Source: Silene latifolia (taxonomy: Eukaryota; Streptophyta; Magnoliopsida; Caryophyllales; Caryophyllaceae). Taken from it: a stretch of 64,000 nucleotides of DNA. The stretch is from the NCBI RefSeq assembly GCF_048544455.1, contig NC_133538.1, forward strand, positions 25,873,469 through 25,937,468, written 5' to 3'. The position numbers and the translations under genes are program-made. Position 1 is the first letter of the stretch. Every line of letters begins with the position of its first letter. Shown piece after piece: positions 1 through 11,829 of the stretch. Under the pieces are notes generated by a model that saw only the letters and a program-made list of their open reading frames with translations, was not told the origin of the DNA and did not search any database.

Positions 1-876
1 TTCTCTGCAATTTCGTTCGGTATTCTCCTGCTCTTATTCAATTTCATTGCTTATATTTCGTTAATAATATAGAATTGCTAGTTAGTTTCCCGAAACCAAT
101 TTATCGTTTTATTCTAGTCTTTTGTTCTATTATTTCAAGCATGAATTCAGTAGTTAATTTCGTTAATTTTATTGTTGTTATCATTCCTAGTATGAGTAGC
201 TAAATTCATCGTGCTAGGATGTAGGGAATCTGTAGGTTAGGCGGCATTAAAATTGGTACGACCTAAATCGCACGCCGGTCGATCGACTGGCCACGTGAGC
301 TGTGTTTCGTTTTAATTGTTTTAATTGTTACATTTGACGAATCGAATGCATGCGACTAGTTGAATGCTTAGTATATGACCGACCCATTAGATCGAAAGAT
401 AGGGAAAGTTGTTAGACTACCAATTAAAATGACTAAACTATTATAAGATCGAAAGATAGGTAAAGTTTAGATTTTTAGTCACTTTTCAGGACGAGAATCA
501 GTACTAGTGATATTAGGGACCCGTAGCGAGATCGAAAGATACTACTTGTTAGGAGTTGACCGAGAGGACCTCTTATTTTCCCGTCTCACGTGATTTGTTT
601 TAGACCTACATAGCCGCTGCCGCCGAAACTATACTGAACCGACCATCTTAGTACCCCTTTTTATTATTTGATTTAATCTATTTCTTTTATTAGCTCATTT
701 ATTTGCCATTAGTTATAGACCAATTCAACTCAAACCCCCCACACAATTGTTACCTTAAGACTAGAATTAGACAGCTAATTATTACATCTGCCTCTCTGTG
801 TTTCGACCCGACTGCCGCTAGCTATAGTTGTAGTTGGGATTATAAATTTATTTTTCACACCTTACGACGGGTATCA
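1..876 (+). repeat. 3' part of an Athila/Tat-type LTR (family R1, copy 1)
   Basis: The stretch aligns by eye with 33,850-34,855: shared blocks include the reddish 'gatcgaaagatagg' type repeats, the 'accgagaggac' block, and 'accgaccatcttag' near 640. It ends in GTATCA at 871-876, the usual LTR terminus. No TGGCGCC primer site follows, so it is either a 3' LTR or a solo LTR in plus orientation. Its upstream end is outside the window. A single GGTCGATCGACTGG-type word occurs near 272. Confidence 0.7.
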
Positions 877-2382
877 GTCGGGTCGGCCAAGGCTCGTTGG
901 GCTGGTCCTCCCCCTCTGATTCGGGGTGGGGGGGGGGGGGGGCAGTTATCCAGAGTCACCTTCCTCTTGGACATATAGCTGTCTCACCACAGAGACCTTT
1001 GGTAGGAGGAGAAGAGTCATGTAGGCGAGCTGAAACCTATTTTTCTAGACGGCCTCCTTGTGTATTCGCTCGATAGATGCATGCGTTCAGCCCTCTTTTT
1101 CTTTCTTGATCGGCTAATTTGCTGATTGCAGATCCGGCTCCATTTCCCTTGGGCCTTTCTTGATTCAGTTTGTCTTTGAATACGTAGCCGTTTTTTCGCT
1201 TCTTTGTACACGTATTGCCCTCCGACTCCTCAGGGGATTCGTTAGGGGTTGACTTCATTTATTCCATCTTTGGCTTTTTCTATAAATAGGAATGTTGTCG
1301 CCTAGGGTTTTCGAATAACTCGTTGCACACTTCAGTGGACATAGGTGTAAGAGCGCGATTCTTTCTCTTATTTTTCTCTCGATGTAGGCCTCCTCCGTTG
1401 ATACACAAATGGCCATCCCGACCCTTGTAATGCTTCCTTATGGATTTCCTCTCTCAATTACTCGTCCGGTTCTGGATGGGAATTTTGCGCAACATCTGAC
1501 ATGCGTCGTAACGGTGTCGTCGGATGATCTACCACCTTGTTTCATGTGCCGCCTTGAAGGTTGTGAGCCGGAAGACCGGCCGCACTTTTGCGATCGGATG
1601 GGAGTGCGGTGGGAGTTCAGCCTCCTGGCGGATTGGGCATGTCTAAAATGCATGCCTCCGTTCGGGCGTTGACCTCTAGCAGTTACCTTTGATGGCTCTT
1701 TCTTGGCGGCGGGCATCACGTGTTGTCAGGCTATCCCCCTTGTGTAATTCTCTTGTCAATATCTCGGAGATCTGGGTACATCAAGGGTGGATCGGCTGGT
1801 ATATGCGTCCCTCCCTCTCGGCTATATATGAGAGAGCAACTTTACCTCCGGGCTTGGTGGGCATGCCGGGGTGAATTTTTAATCTCCTAGGGTGGCTCTC
1901 TTCTCTATCTGGGTTAGACCACCCGATGCACTTTGTTACTTTGTCGAAGATCTACTACTTGAAGATCTCGTACCGGTCGTCGTAGCTTTAGATTTTTCAT
2001 TTGCTGTCTTGCCTTATACTGGCGGCGTTTGTAACTTTTGTAATGCTCGGAAATGTATTGAATAAAATAACGATTTGTGTCATTCTATTTCTTTTCCGTC
2101 TCTAGATATTTGATTTTGTGGGCCCTTATTCAATCATTTGAACAGGTTTCGTTGGGTCTCCTCCTCTTTACTACTCTGGGTAGTTGGGGAGACCGCATTG
2201 ATTGCCCCTTTTTGCCATTTATGGACCGTCCGGTGATTGTCTTGCTATAAGTGGAGAACTTTCGCCTCGAGGCTTGATCTTGTCATCCTCTCTTTTCCCA
2301 ATCATTTATTCCTTCTCCCATCTTTAGCTTATGCCTCATTTCTTTTTCAGGCTTTTGCTTCAACTTCAGAGGAAGAGGATTA
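877..2382. other. Unassigned interval between two retroelements
   Basis: No gene is recognised here. The short open frames (for example near 1,409-1,672) have no family resemblance I can see. There is a 15-base G tract at 928-942, a good TATA box at 1,281, and near 2,040-2,075 an AT-rich stretch that could hold a polyadenylation signal. The composition is less AT-rich than most of the window and resembles the Transposase_28-type remains at 12,316 and 26,614. It may be the 5' side (possibly an LTR) of that same element, but this is inference. Confidence 0.4.
1281..1288 (+). promoter_or_regulatory. Candidate TATA box TATAAATA
   Basis: TATAAATA sits in a CT-rich context, followed about 90 bases later by a pyrimidine-rich stretch. 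The form is typical of plant promoters and LTRs. No transcript can be demonstrated from the sequence. Confidence 0.35.
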
Positions 2383-3239
2383 TGTAACACCCCCATACTC
2401 CAAGTGCCTTACCAGGACCACTTAAGGTATGAGAACGCTACCATCTCGGTTACCCGAGGTAATGATAATTAAATGGACAATACCGAAATGTACTTAAGTA
2501 ATAATAAAGTTTAAGTGATACAAACCCAAAATCCAAAACTGCTAAAAACAAATACAATCAACAATCACCAAACAAATACCGATATGATAAACAATCAACA
2601 ACAACAACAATCACCAACAATACTATATAACCAATACTGAGTAGGGAAACCCTACCTGGAATGCAAACACCACAGATGGCCTAGCAGCTAATCAGAATCT
2701 TTCCTCAATGAATCCTCCTCCTATAACATGCATACATTCAATTACCACCAAAACCATACAAATCACCCAAAACCCCCAACAATACCCGATTAGGGTTTTA
2801 AAGAAACTTAACGAAAGACAACATAAATTATATAAAAAGCTTACCCTCGACACAACGATCACAACGGCGTAAAGAACGAGGCAATCCGGCACTTCTAGCC
2901 TTAGGATTTGTTGACAATGCGAAAAACATGAACTACGTAACTTCTCTTTTTCTCAAAAATGTTTTCAGAAAGGTTAACAGTGATTAAGAGTAGTGACGGC
3001 CACCCTTTTATATTAACTTTGCATCATTAACAAAACCCGGCTATTCAACCCGTAAAACACACTTACTCTACCGAGTAAATAACTTACTCGATCGAGTGGC
3101 CCTTACTCAATCGAGTCCCCAACTTACTCGATCGAGTACCCTACAGGCAGCCTACTATTTTGCGCAGAAAAATACTTACTCGACAGAGTAAGCCCCACTC
3201 GATAGAGTACCCATAGACACATAAAACCATAGTATTACA
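2383..3239 (-). repeat. 3' LTR of chromovirus G1 (857 bp)
   Basis: On this strand it runs TGTAACACCCCC...ATTACA, so the minus-strand LTR begins TGTAATAC and ends in TTACA. The start abuts a polypurine tract at 3,240-3,258. Both ends match the plus-strand LTR at 28,338-29,751, but this copy lacks about 545 bp corresponding to roughly 29,050-29,595. The LTR holds an array of ACTCGATCGAGT-like words at 3,060-3,215. Confidence 0.85.
3060..3215. repeat. Array of ACTCGATCGAGT-like palindromes in the G1 LTR
   Basis: About seven imperfect copies of a 12-base palindrome with core TCGATCGA (two exact cores; others read TCAATCGA, TCGACAGA, TCGATAGA, TCTACCGA). They are separated by short CCC/CTT-containing spacers. 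The same word recurs in the LTRs or interiors of three other element families in this window. Confidence 0.85.
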
Positions 3240-3258
3240 GTCTTCCCTCCTTAAAAAG
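3240..3258 (-). other. Polypurine tract of G1
   Basis: Read on the minus strand this is a purine-rich run (AAGGAGGGAAGAC) directly before the LTR start TGTAATAC. That is the expected plus-strand priming position. Confidence 0.7.
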
Positions 3259-3483
3259 AACTTCGTCCCCGGAGTTCAACCCATAAATTACAAACAAAAC
3301 ACACTAACACCACTCCGACGCAACAGTATAACCAATACTCAAAACAACTCAAAACAAAACTCAAACACGCCTCCCAAAACAACACTCAACTCGACTCAAG
3401 ACAACCACTAACTGTACTAAAACCAACATAAAACATGCAAAAACTCTATGCGACCATCTCCTACCCCCCTAAAAGAAACATGG

Positions 3484-6083
3484 TTACGTCCGCGTAACAA
3501 CACATACCTGATCAAAAAGAGACGGATACCGCTCCCTCATAGCCACCTCCGCCTCCCAAGTAGCCTCCTCAACCTCATGGTTAGACCAAAGAACCTTAAG
3601 CAACACTGTTTCCCCATGTCTAGTTTTACTAACCTTGCGATTAAGAATATGTTTCAGCACCTCAAGGTAAGACAACGACTCATCCAGCTCGATGTTCTCT
3701 ACATCTAACACATGTGAAGGATCACTCACGTATTCCGCAGCTGAGACACATGAAACACATTATGCACTCTATCCAACGCCGCTGGTAAAGCTAACCGGTA
3801 ACCAACCTCACCCACACGATCCAAAATCTCATATGGACCGAGAAACTTCTGGCTCAGCTTCCCTTTCTTCCCAAATCTCATGACCCCACGCATAAGAGAC
3901 ACTTTCAGAAGAACTTTGTCCCCAACCTGAAACTCGATGTCACGACGAAGTAAATCTGCATAACTCTTTTGTCGATCCTGGGCCCCTCTCATCTTTTGTC
4001 TAATCAGCTTAACCTGTTCAACCATTTCCTATACCATATGCGGTCCCAAAACAACTGCCTCAGCTCTATCATCCCAGCAAATCGGACTCCTACATCTCCT
4101 CCCATATAAAGCCTCAAACGGTACCATGCATATACTCGTGTGATAGCTGTTATTATAAGAAACTCAATCAAATCTAACCTTTCCTCCCAGCTACCACAAA
4201 AATCCATAACACAAGCTCGCAACATGTCCTCTAAAGTCTTGACGGTCCTCTCAGTCTGGCCATCTGTCGCAGGATGAAATACAGTACTCATCTTTAAAGT
4301 AGTCCCCATCATCTCCTCCAACTCTTTCCAAAACCGTGATATGAACCTCGCATCTCTATCGGACACTATATCTTTAGGCACCCCATGCAAACGAACCACG
4401 TGCTTCCTATAAGCCAAAGCCAACTGTATCTTGGTCCAATTATCTTTCTTCAGCACAAAGTGAGCTGACTTAGTCAGACGGTCAACTATAACCCATATCA
4501 TGTTATTACCCTGTTGACTCCTCGACAAACCCACTATAAAATCCATAGAAATGGACTCCCACTTCCACTCAGGTACCTCAAGAGACTTAATCTTACCTTG
4601 TGGTCATCGCTGCTCCCCTTTAACTCTTTGACATGTCAAACAACGAGCCAGAAACTCAGCTGTTTCCTTCTTCATCCCAAGCCACCAGAAAGTCTTCTTC
4701 AAATCTTTATTTAACTTGTCACCGTCTGGATGTACCGAATATGGTGTGCAATGATCCTCTGTCATGACTATCTTTCTCGACTCCTCATCACTAGGAACAC
4801 ACCATCTCCCATCAAATCTCACGCTGCCATCTGTATGAATAGAGAATCGAGACACTGTCCCTTTCTCTACTCCAGCTCTCCACTCCTCAATCTTGGTATC
4901 CAAAGCCTGTTTCCTAAGAATATCATCATAAAGGTCTGGCTCTACTGTTAAATCTCCTTTAGCATCCCCTTTCTATATCATATGTATCCTCATCTTTCCC
5001 ACCTCATCTCTCAACCTCATCAAAGACATAGCTGTGCATAGAGAATGCACACTCTTTCTGCTCAAGTCATATGCAACCACATTAGCTTTCCCTTCATGAT
5101 ATATAATATCCATGTCATAATCCCCAATTAGCTTCATCCACCTCCTCTGTCTCATGTTCAACTCCTTTTGAGTGAAGATGTACTTGAGACTCTTATGATC
5201 TGAAAACACCTTAAAGGTCGCCCCCATAAAGAGAGTGCCTCCAAATCTTGAGAGCAAACACAACCGCACCCAACTCTAGATCATGTGTCAGATAGTTCTC
5301 ATCATAAGGCTTCAATTGCCTAGAAGCATAGGTAATCACTTTCCCGTTCTGCATCAAAACACATCTCAACCCATTCTTTGAAGCATCTGTGTACACTTCA
5401 AAGTTCTCACTCCCTTCAGGTAATGCCAAGATTGGAGCTGTGGTCAAATCCTCCTTTAATGTTTGGAACGCCGTCTCACAACTTTCATCCCAACGAAACC
5501 TGTTCTTTTTCCTCATCAAAGCTGTCATAGGTCTGGCTATCTTGGAAAAGTCTTTCACAAACCGTCGATTGTACCCTGCCAAACCCAAGAAACTCCTGAT
5601 CTCTGCTACATTCTTAGGTGCTTCCCACCGAGTAACTGCCTCTATCTTTCAGGATCCGCAGCAACACCCTTCTTTGAAATCACATGCCCCAGAAAAGCAA
5701 CCTCCTCTAACCAGAACTGACACTTAGACAAATTTTCATACAACTGATTGTCTCGCAAAGTCTGCAACACTACCTGCAAATGCTCCTCATGCTCCTCCGT
5801 AGTGTTAGAGTAGACTAAGATATCATCGATAAAGACCAGAAAAAACCGATCCAAAAACTAACTGAAGACCTGATTCATCAAATCCATAAACACTGCTGGT
5901 GCATTAGACAACCCAAACGGCATCACAATATACTCATAGTGACCATACCTCGATGTAAAAGATGTCTTCGGTATGTCCTCCTCCCGAATCTTCACCTGAT
6001 GATAAACCGACCTCGAATCGATCTTAGAAAAGACCGTTGCACCGTTCAACTGATCAAACAAATCATCTATTCTGGGTAAAGGA
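3484..6083 (-). pseudogene. pol: Ty3 chromovirus pol remnant: RT, RNase H, integrase, chromodomain
   Basis: Domains in order on the minus strand: reverse transcriptase (about 6,061-5,640; MPFGLSNAP, then FIDDILVYS with the catalytic Asp pair), RNase H (about 5,440-5,000; YTDASKNG), integrase zinc finger (about 4,760-4,610; CLTCQR) and integrase core (about 4,540-4,150; VIVDRLTKSAHF, SDRDARF, HPATDGQTER, giving the D-D-E residues). The integrase C-terminus (FHVSQLR near 3,740) is followed by a chromodomain-like tail (VLWSNHEVEEATWE, about 3,590), which is the mark of the Tekay/Del-type chromoviruses. An in-frame stop lies between QVFS and the FIDD block near 5,857, and several frameshifts follow. 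Gag, protease, primer site and 5' LTR are missing: the copy breaks off in the RT N-terminus where another element begins at 6,084. It is not functional. Confidence 0.9.
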
Positions 6084-7349
6084 TGTAGGAAATCATATTT
6101 TGGTTTAAAGTTTTAGTCATAAAAACATAAAGATCTTATGCATGCAAAACTAGAAAAGAGTAAGGAAAAATCGATTCATACCACATGAATATTTTCGGCC
6201 ATTTTGGGCACCAACAAGATCTCCTACTTGTTAGTTCTTGAGCAATAATAAATAATGGGATGATCCTCCAAAGACTTCAATGTAGAAGCCACTCCTCTTG
6301 ATTGCACCCAAGATTATCCCTTATCCCCACTAAATAATATTAGTTAGATATTAGTTTAGTAGTTTACCTTAAAATTGATTACTAATACTCATATATTACA
6401 CTAATAATATTAGTAATCTTATTTGAACAATTTTGATCATGATTTCTCTAATTTTTGAAGAAAAATCAAAGAGTAGAGAGAAAAATGCATGTAAATTAAT
6501 GAACATGCATTAGTGGAATGAGTGGAAAACCAAAGTTCTCTATGGTGGAGAGGGAGCACGGTTATGGGGAGGTGAGGACCAATATATGGTCCTTCCCTTT
6601 TTACTTTTGTTCTTATCTAAACCTTAGGCATGTAAGGCTAGGTAAGTAGTGTCATGATGGTGTTATTTTAGCTAATTAAAATAAATCACCACCATCCACT
6701 AACCCTTTGCATTTCGGTACACTTATAAAATGGACTACCATTTTATTTTGTCAGTTGTCACACAATATGTCACATGTAGTATGTTACATGTTATTAATTA
6801 ATTTGATGCATATTTATCACTTAAATATCATTTCATGAATTAATTAAATTACATACAACAAATTGACTAGTGATACTTGATCACATAAATAAAATGGGTC
6901 ATTTAATTATAATTCACAATATCTTGTAATTATAATTATCCATTAATTCATATCTCTATTGTTTCTCAAACAATAAACAAGTTTAGTAACACGACATTTA
7001 TATTACTAAAATAAATCTTATTTAATCCCATTACAATAAGATATCAATATTCTCTCTCACAAATGAATTGTTCAATTTTAAGGAATTGATCAACTTGTAT
7101 CGTCATACAATTAATCAACTTTACAGATAAGGGCATCATCCTTTAGGTGAGACCTTAAGGGATCAACTGACCACCACCGTCCACGACAGTAACGTCAAAC
7201 TCTAGCAAGCCAGTCATTACCGATTACTGTTGATCAGTTGACTATAAAATGAATCATCCCTTACGTATTCTTAAAATGAGATTTAAACATGTGATCAATA
7301 TGATCGACAATTGTGATCGCATTATTGTCGGAGGACACATATTCCAACA
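6084..7349 (-). repeat. 3' LTR of a Copia-like element (family G3, copy 1)
   Basis: The plus-strand reading runs TGTAGGAAATC...ATTCCAACA. On the minus strand the LTR starts TGTTGGAAT right after the purine run AAGTGGGAGAT, a frequent arrangement in plant Copia elements. From about 6,280 it matches a second copy at 41,007-42,049. It sits directly against the truncated chromovirus pol. I saw no second LTR of this copy. Confidence 0.7.
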
Positions 7350-8093
7350 ATCTCCCACTTGTCCTCGACAAGTGTGCGTCACCAATTCTCTTGTCCTATT
7401 ACTATCTCCCACTTAATGCAAGGTGTCTTTCGGGTCGTACTTGTAAGTGATCATATCGAGAGTGGTTTCCTCGATCTGGAGAATAACTGATTGACCGGAG
7501 TTATCTACCATAGATACCATCCGAGCGTGGCCACGTATTTCCAGTTCATTACTCCTCGAGTGGCCCTGAGATATTGTTTTAACCCTGACAAGAGGGTGGA
7601 CGATTCCTATTTCACTTATTCCCTTCGACTAGCCACAACCATCATAACCCAAAATATGCCCATTTGACCCCATTTACGAAGGTCGTAGTAACACAAATCA
7701 AAGTTAATCTGAAACTGTGCCACCTTAGGCGAACAGTCTTTAGTCAAAGAATCGTCTCATTAGAATACTATAGTAGCTCTCGCCACGTTCAGGCTATATA
7801 AATTTGCCAGAACTCTATAAGCGGTCACTGCCCGACAAAGTGTTCCTAACAGTCTGCCTATGTGATCGACTAGTCATCTCACATGACTGTATGGCACGGA
7901 ACTTGCCATCAATCGCATCACACTCTAGTCACTTCGAGACGTCACCTCATACAAGTGACTATGGGCGAATACTATGTTAATCCGGGTTCACTTTAACGGG
8001 GTTCAATGTAGTCTCTACAGCCCGTTTGGATGTAACAACGTATAAAAGGAGTTTTTCAGCTTAAAAACTCGAACGACAAATGTGATTATCACA
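7350..8093 (-). other. Sequence between pol and 3' LTR of Copia-like G3, copy 1
   Basis: No open frame of note. It matches 42,050-42,790 over nearly its full length (shared blocks at 'gtgcgtcaccaattctcttg' and 'tttcctcgatctggag'), so it is family sequence and not host DNA. The element stops at about 8,093, where an Athila/Tat LTR fragment begins. Confidence 0.65.
7356..7374. other. Stem-loop beside the polypurine tract, copy 1
   Basis: CACTTGTC and GACAAGTG form a perfect 8-bp stem around the 3-base loop CTC. The stem overlaps the polypurine tract that primes the LTR at 7,349. The second copy at 42,056 keeps the stem exactly with loop CGA. Confidence 0.6.
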
Positions 8094-8371
8094 TATGAAT
8101 AGTCAATAGCTACCTTTGCTCGCCTAGCTATCTTTCTTCTTTGCGCATCTCAAAATAGCTACATTCCCGCTCCAAATTCACTCTTCCTCCAAATGCATGC
8201 TAAACGGACGGTAAAAGGCTTGATTTCACTACTTTCTGGTTCATTCCTGCAAATAAGACAAAAACAAACCAAAGTAGCATATTCGGGGCATTTCGTAGCA
8301 TAAACTACGATAATAGCATAGAAATACGTGCATAAAAAGGCCTAAAAAGACTATATAAAATGCACGTATTA
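8094..8371 (-). repeat. Truncated 3' LTR of element A
   Basis: From about 8,120 it matches the terminal part of the LTR ending at 12,315, including the block around 'catattcggggcatttcgtagcata'. The terminus reads GTATTA where the intact LTR has GTATCA. The left side is lost against Copia-like sequence. Confidence 0.75.
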
Positions 8372-8776
8372 AATGACACCAGTTTATTAGCTCTAGATAT
8401 TAGAAATTATAAGTAGTTTGCCAAAATTTTCTGGTCAAGTCTATTCGTTCAGCTAAATTTCAACATAAACTCGTAGATATGCAATAAGACAAGGCTAAAG
8501 ATATTAAGTTATGCAAGGCTTAAGTAAAAAGGACAATTATAGTGCAATTTCGTCATTGAAATCAACCGTTCCGACTCAACCTATATGCTAAAATAAACGT
8601 GAAAATTTTTGAATTTTTTTTGAATTTTTTGAATTTTAGTTTCTATTTTTATGAGATTTTTGAATTTTTATAAAAATAAACGACAATGCATACAGAAATT
8701 AAACGTGATAATAGAAATGCAATAAAAACATAAAGGCAGACACAGATATGGATGCATAACCTCCCCAAACCAAACC

Positions 8777-8796
8777 GTACAATGCCCTCATTGTAC
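8777..8796 (-). other. Stem-loop with AGGG loop in element A
   Basis: Minus strand GTACAATG-AGGG-CATTGTAC: a perfect 8-bp stem and 4-base loop, followed by GGTTTGGGGAGG. Element T carries the equivalent ACATTG-AGGA-CAATGT at 51,939 ahead of a GTGGGGG run. One base pair in the stem is swapped between the two. Confidence 0.6.
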
Positions 8797-8959
8797 CAAA
8801 ACTTGGAAAGGAAACGCAAACTTAAAGAGAAAGAGTGACTGTGGAAAACTCACAAGAACACGCGAAGTAGGGACCTCTCCAAACCAGCCTGCAAAATGGG
8901 AGGTCGCTAATAGCTGCAGAACGTCGTCACGGGAAGCTAATCCAAGCAAAAGGCATCCA

Positions 8960-9160
8960 AAGGCCCTCGATCAAGAGAGAATGATACTCGATCGAATGAA
9001 CTGGGTATACTAAACTGCTCGATCGAAGAAGAATAGTGGTCGATCGAGTTATTTCTCCTTGGCAGGTACTCGATCGAGAAGAATAAATGCTCGATCGAGT
9101 AGATTCGGCAGCAAAAGGGTTCGATCGAGTACAAAAAGTACTCGATCGAGCCATCCTTAA
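8960..9160. repeat. TCGATCGA word array behind the element A ORF
   Basis: Seven exact TCGATCGA cores plus one near-copy within 200 bp, mostly flanked as (A/G)CTCGATCGAG. It lies in the non-coding stretch after the ORF and is one of three such arrays in this one element. Confidence 0.85.
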
Positions 9161-9330
9161 TAAATTCCTGCAAAGACGCAATAAAAACAGCCCGCAAAAC
9201 TAACAGAACAAGCTTAGCCGAATAGTCTATGGTATGAAAACCAATTATTACACAAAACTGAAAAGAAATGCAAAGTTTGAAAAAACAACTAAAAATAAAT
9301 CTTCGGGTTGCCTCCCGGGTAGCGCTAGTT

Positions 9331-10815
9331 TCAGTCAGGTCCCAGCTCGACCTTCTTTTCTTCAACGATTCTCATTAATTTAACTTGGTCAAAACAGCTC
9401 AAAGCGCGCAGCAGCCGATCAAACAGCTGCGCATGTGCTACACAAAACTGTAAGTAGCACCACAGTAAAATAATGATATAGGAAAATAAAATGTATAAAC
9501 GTTTAAGCCTAACAAATTTCCTATGACAGCTCCTTAATTTATCCACAAAATAAAGGAGCTCAGGAGCAATTAATAGGAAATTAGGGAAGCGTTTCAGATT
9601 AAGAAAATTGAAATAATAAGAATGGTGAAAAATCGTTAGATTACATGACCAACTGGGAAGGGGTAGAGCATCGGAAGAAGAAAAAATAGGAGTAAAATAA
9701 GATAGCGAAATATTAATATCAACAATAATAGAATTATCGCTCACTACCTCAGGCTGGTTTCTCTCAAAGTCGGAATTGTTGATAAAAGAATGTATTACCT
9801 CATCCGTGCTAGGAGAAATCACAGACTCAGCTGCCTACTCATCACCCTCCTTAGTGGATTCCGTCCCGAAAATTGCAGCCTCGAGCGCATCCAACTCGGC
9901 TTTGAAAAGGGGAGATTCACCGTAACCATTATCATCATCATCAAAATTGTCATCTAGAATGACCCAAGATGACGTATCATTGCACTCCATGGCCAAACTA
10001 CTCGATCGAGCAGCTATGGAACTCGATCGAGAGGTTTCTTCACACATTTTACTCGATCGAACAGAGCAGAGCATTCGATCGAGGTCCTCTAATTCAGCAT
10101 TACTCGATCGAACTGTGTGGGGTGTTCGATCGAGGCCTTTTTCACACAAACCATTCGATCGAGCGGTTAAATCTACTCGATCGACTTCCTCATCATAGAA
10201 TTTACTCGATCGAGCAATGTGGACTGTTCGATCGAGTGGGTTAGGCTGGACCGTGGTGAAGTGCTTGAGAAAAGCTTCATCTTCATTATGACCTTCAACT
10301 TCCAAGTCATAAATGTCTTCATCATTACTAGACAACTCGGGGCTTTCATGGGAAAGACTACTGACAGGAAAAACAGCATATTCCGTCTCTGAGTCGCTAT
10401 AATCCAACTCGGCAGCTAATTGAGCTACTTGAGATTCAAGTAGCTTGAGGTGAGCTTCCCTAGATTTATCGCTTTATTGCATTTGAAGCATAAGTGCTTT
10501 TACCATAGACTTCAACTCGACAGCCCCTTCATTCTCTTCAACGGGAGGAAGGGTTTGTTGTTGTGGTGTCCAGACAAAAGGAGGCTTGTGATAGCCTCAT
10601 TGATAGGGTATATGTGGCGGCACAACTACATCGGAATGGCTAGCTTGTCTACGGTGCTTAAATGCATAGACCTCATCGTTCTCTGCCATGCAAATAGCTG
10701 CATTGTGCCCAGCAGCACCACATCTCCCACAGTAAACCACCTGCTGCGCCATAGAATGGAACATAGGTGGAAGGTCAAAGGTACTCAAGCCTTCCCTTTG
10801 ATGATCTTTTACCAA
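9331..10815 (-). pseudogene. gag: Element A ORF: gag zinc knuckle and tail fused to an acidic region
   Basis: One reading frame runs through the whole span with three nonsense codons (near 10,598, near 10,490 and 9,835) and no frameshift. The N-terminal part has a CCHC zinc knuckle (CGRCGAAGHNAAIC, about 10,730-10,690), the nucleic-acid-binding motif of retroelement gag. A Pro/Gln-rich stretch and a short helix (LLESQVAQLA, about 10,440) follow, then a long acidic Ser/Asp/Glu-rich body. The last part is a hydrophobic segment (about 9,430-9,480) with the motif QLFDRLLRALS. The knuckle lies only about 230 bp from the primer site, so the capsid part of gag is missing. Element T's first ORF has the same layout and a matching C-terminal motif (QAFDLLLRALS). 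Function unknown. Confidence 0.65.
10000..10240. repeat. Coding TCGATCGA array inside the element A ORF
   Basis: Ten exact TCGATCGA cores at intervals of roughly 20-30 bp inside the minus-strand ORF. Depending on phase they are translated as L-D-R or R-S-S, giving a repeated alternation in the protein. Because the word is palindromic and lacks stops in every frame, open frames also appear on the opposite strand (9,947-10,244); I regard those as by-products. Confidence 0.9.
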
Positions 10816-10945
10816 GAACTGTCTAGGTAGGACTTGTAGGGCCTATCAAAATAGCACTAAAGAAAAAGATTAGAACGGCCCCAAGAGAAAAATCCCTTGA
10901 GGCTAAAGACAGACAAACTTAAAACAAGCAAATAGAATAGTTGCC

Positions 10946-10963
10946 TCCCCGGCAACGGCGCCA
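10946..10963 (-). other. Primer binding site, tRNA-Asp type, element A
   Basis: Minus strand TGGCGCCGTTGCCGGGGA is complementary to the 3' end of plant cytosolic tRNA-Asp and lies five bases inside the 5' LTR. This primer is typical of the Athila/Tat group. Confidence 0.9.
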
Positions 10964-11751
10964 AAATTTGATACCGACGTTAGGTACCAAAAATAAAATA
11001 CCTAGTTACACTAACAGAAACTAGTAGTAAGTAGGGTCGATCTCCACAGAGAGGCGGTCACTATCTACTTGTCTATTCGGTCTGTCCACGGTCACAAGAT
11101 GGGGGTTTGATTGTTTTGACTAAACTAACGAGATTAAGGCAAGAGAAATAGAGATAAGAGAAATTAAGCAGAGGAAAAGGAAACTAGGATGTCGGTTCAT
11201 CAAGGAATGTCAATTAATTGCAGTTAAGGTCACAGATTAGTCGATGTGTCGATCTAAGGGGCAACGAATATCTCCTTCTGGTCTCAATTCGCCCTAAAAT
11301 ACTATTAGCTTAGCTTCCGCCCTCACTAAAGCATTCTAATGCTCGCTGTAGGACTCACCCCTTCCAACCGTCCGGTCTAGGTCAAGCCTAACCAAGGTTA
11401 AAAAGACTAATTGCATCTATTCAATCAGCAAGATACAATTAAAGCAGCGATTAACAACATAGACTTAAACAACAACGACAAATCTATAAACTAATTAGCA
11501 ATTAACATTCATTCATCAAATCCCCTAATCCTAGCAAAGAGAATTAGCTAGACATAATAAAGAGAAGAACATAAACAAAGGAAAGACAAATACATATAAA
11601 CATAAATAAAGGAGAAAAGGGAAAGAAAGAAAGTTACAGTAAATCCGGGAAATGAGAGAAAGGAATGTTTACAGAGAAAGAGTAAAGTAAAAGTATCAAG
11701 GAACACAGTCCAAGAAGTCAGAAGAGAATTAAAAATGACGTCCCTCCTTCC

Positions 11752-11759
11752 TATTTATA
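11752..11759 (-). promoter_or_regulatory. TATA box of the element A LTR
   Basis: Minus strand TATAAATA inside the LTR, about 80 bp downstream of the TCGATCGA array in transcription direction. It probably sets the RNA start of the element. Confidence 0.55.
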
Positions 11760-11829
11760 AGAAATAGGAATTTTATTTGACCTAATGACGAATTAAAGCT
11801 AAAAAGGCCCGAGCCCAATGGAAACCACT

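Noticed and set aside
703..978. Small open frame over the R1 LTR end and G tract
   Set aside because: It crosses an LTR boundary and a poly-G run; no coding character.
1409..1719. Overlapping open frames on both strands
   Set aside because: GC-richer sequence gives random open frames; no domain or start context supports a gene.
9947..10244. Plus-strand open frames opposite the element A ORF
   Set aside because: They are produced by the stop-free palindromic TCGATCGA words and have no independent family signal.
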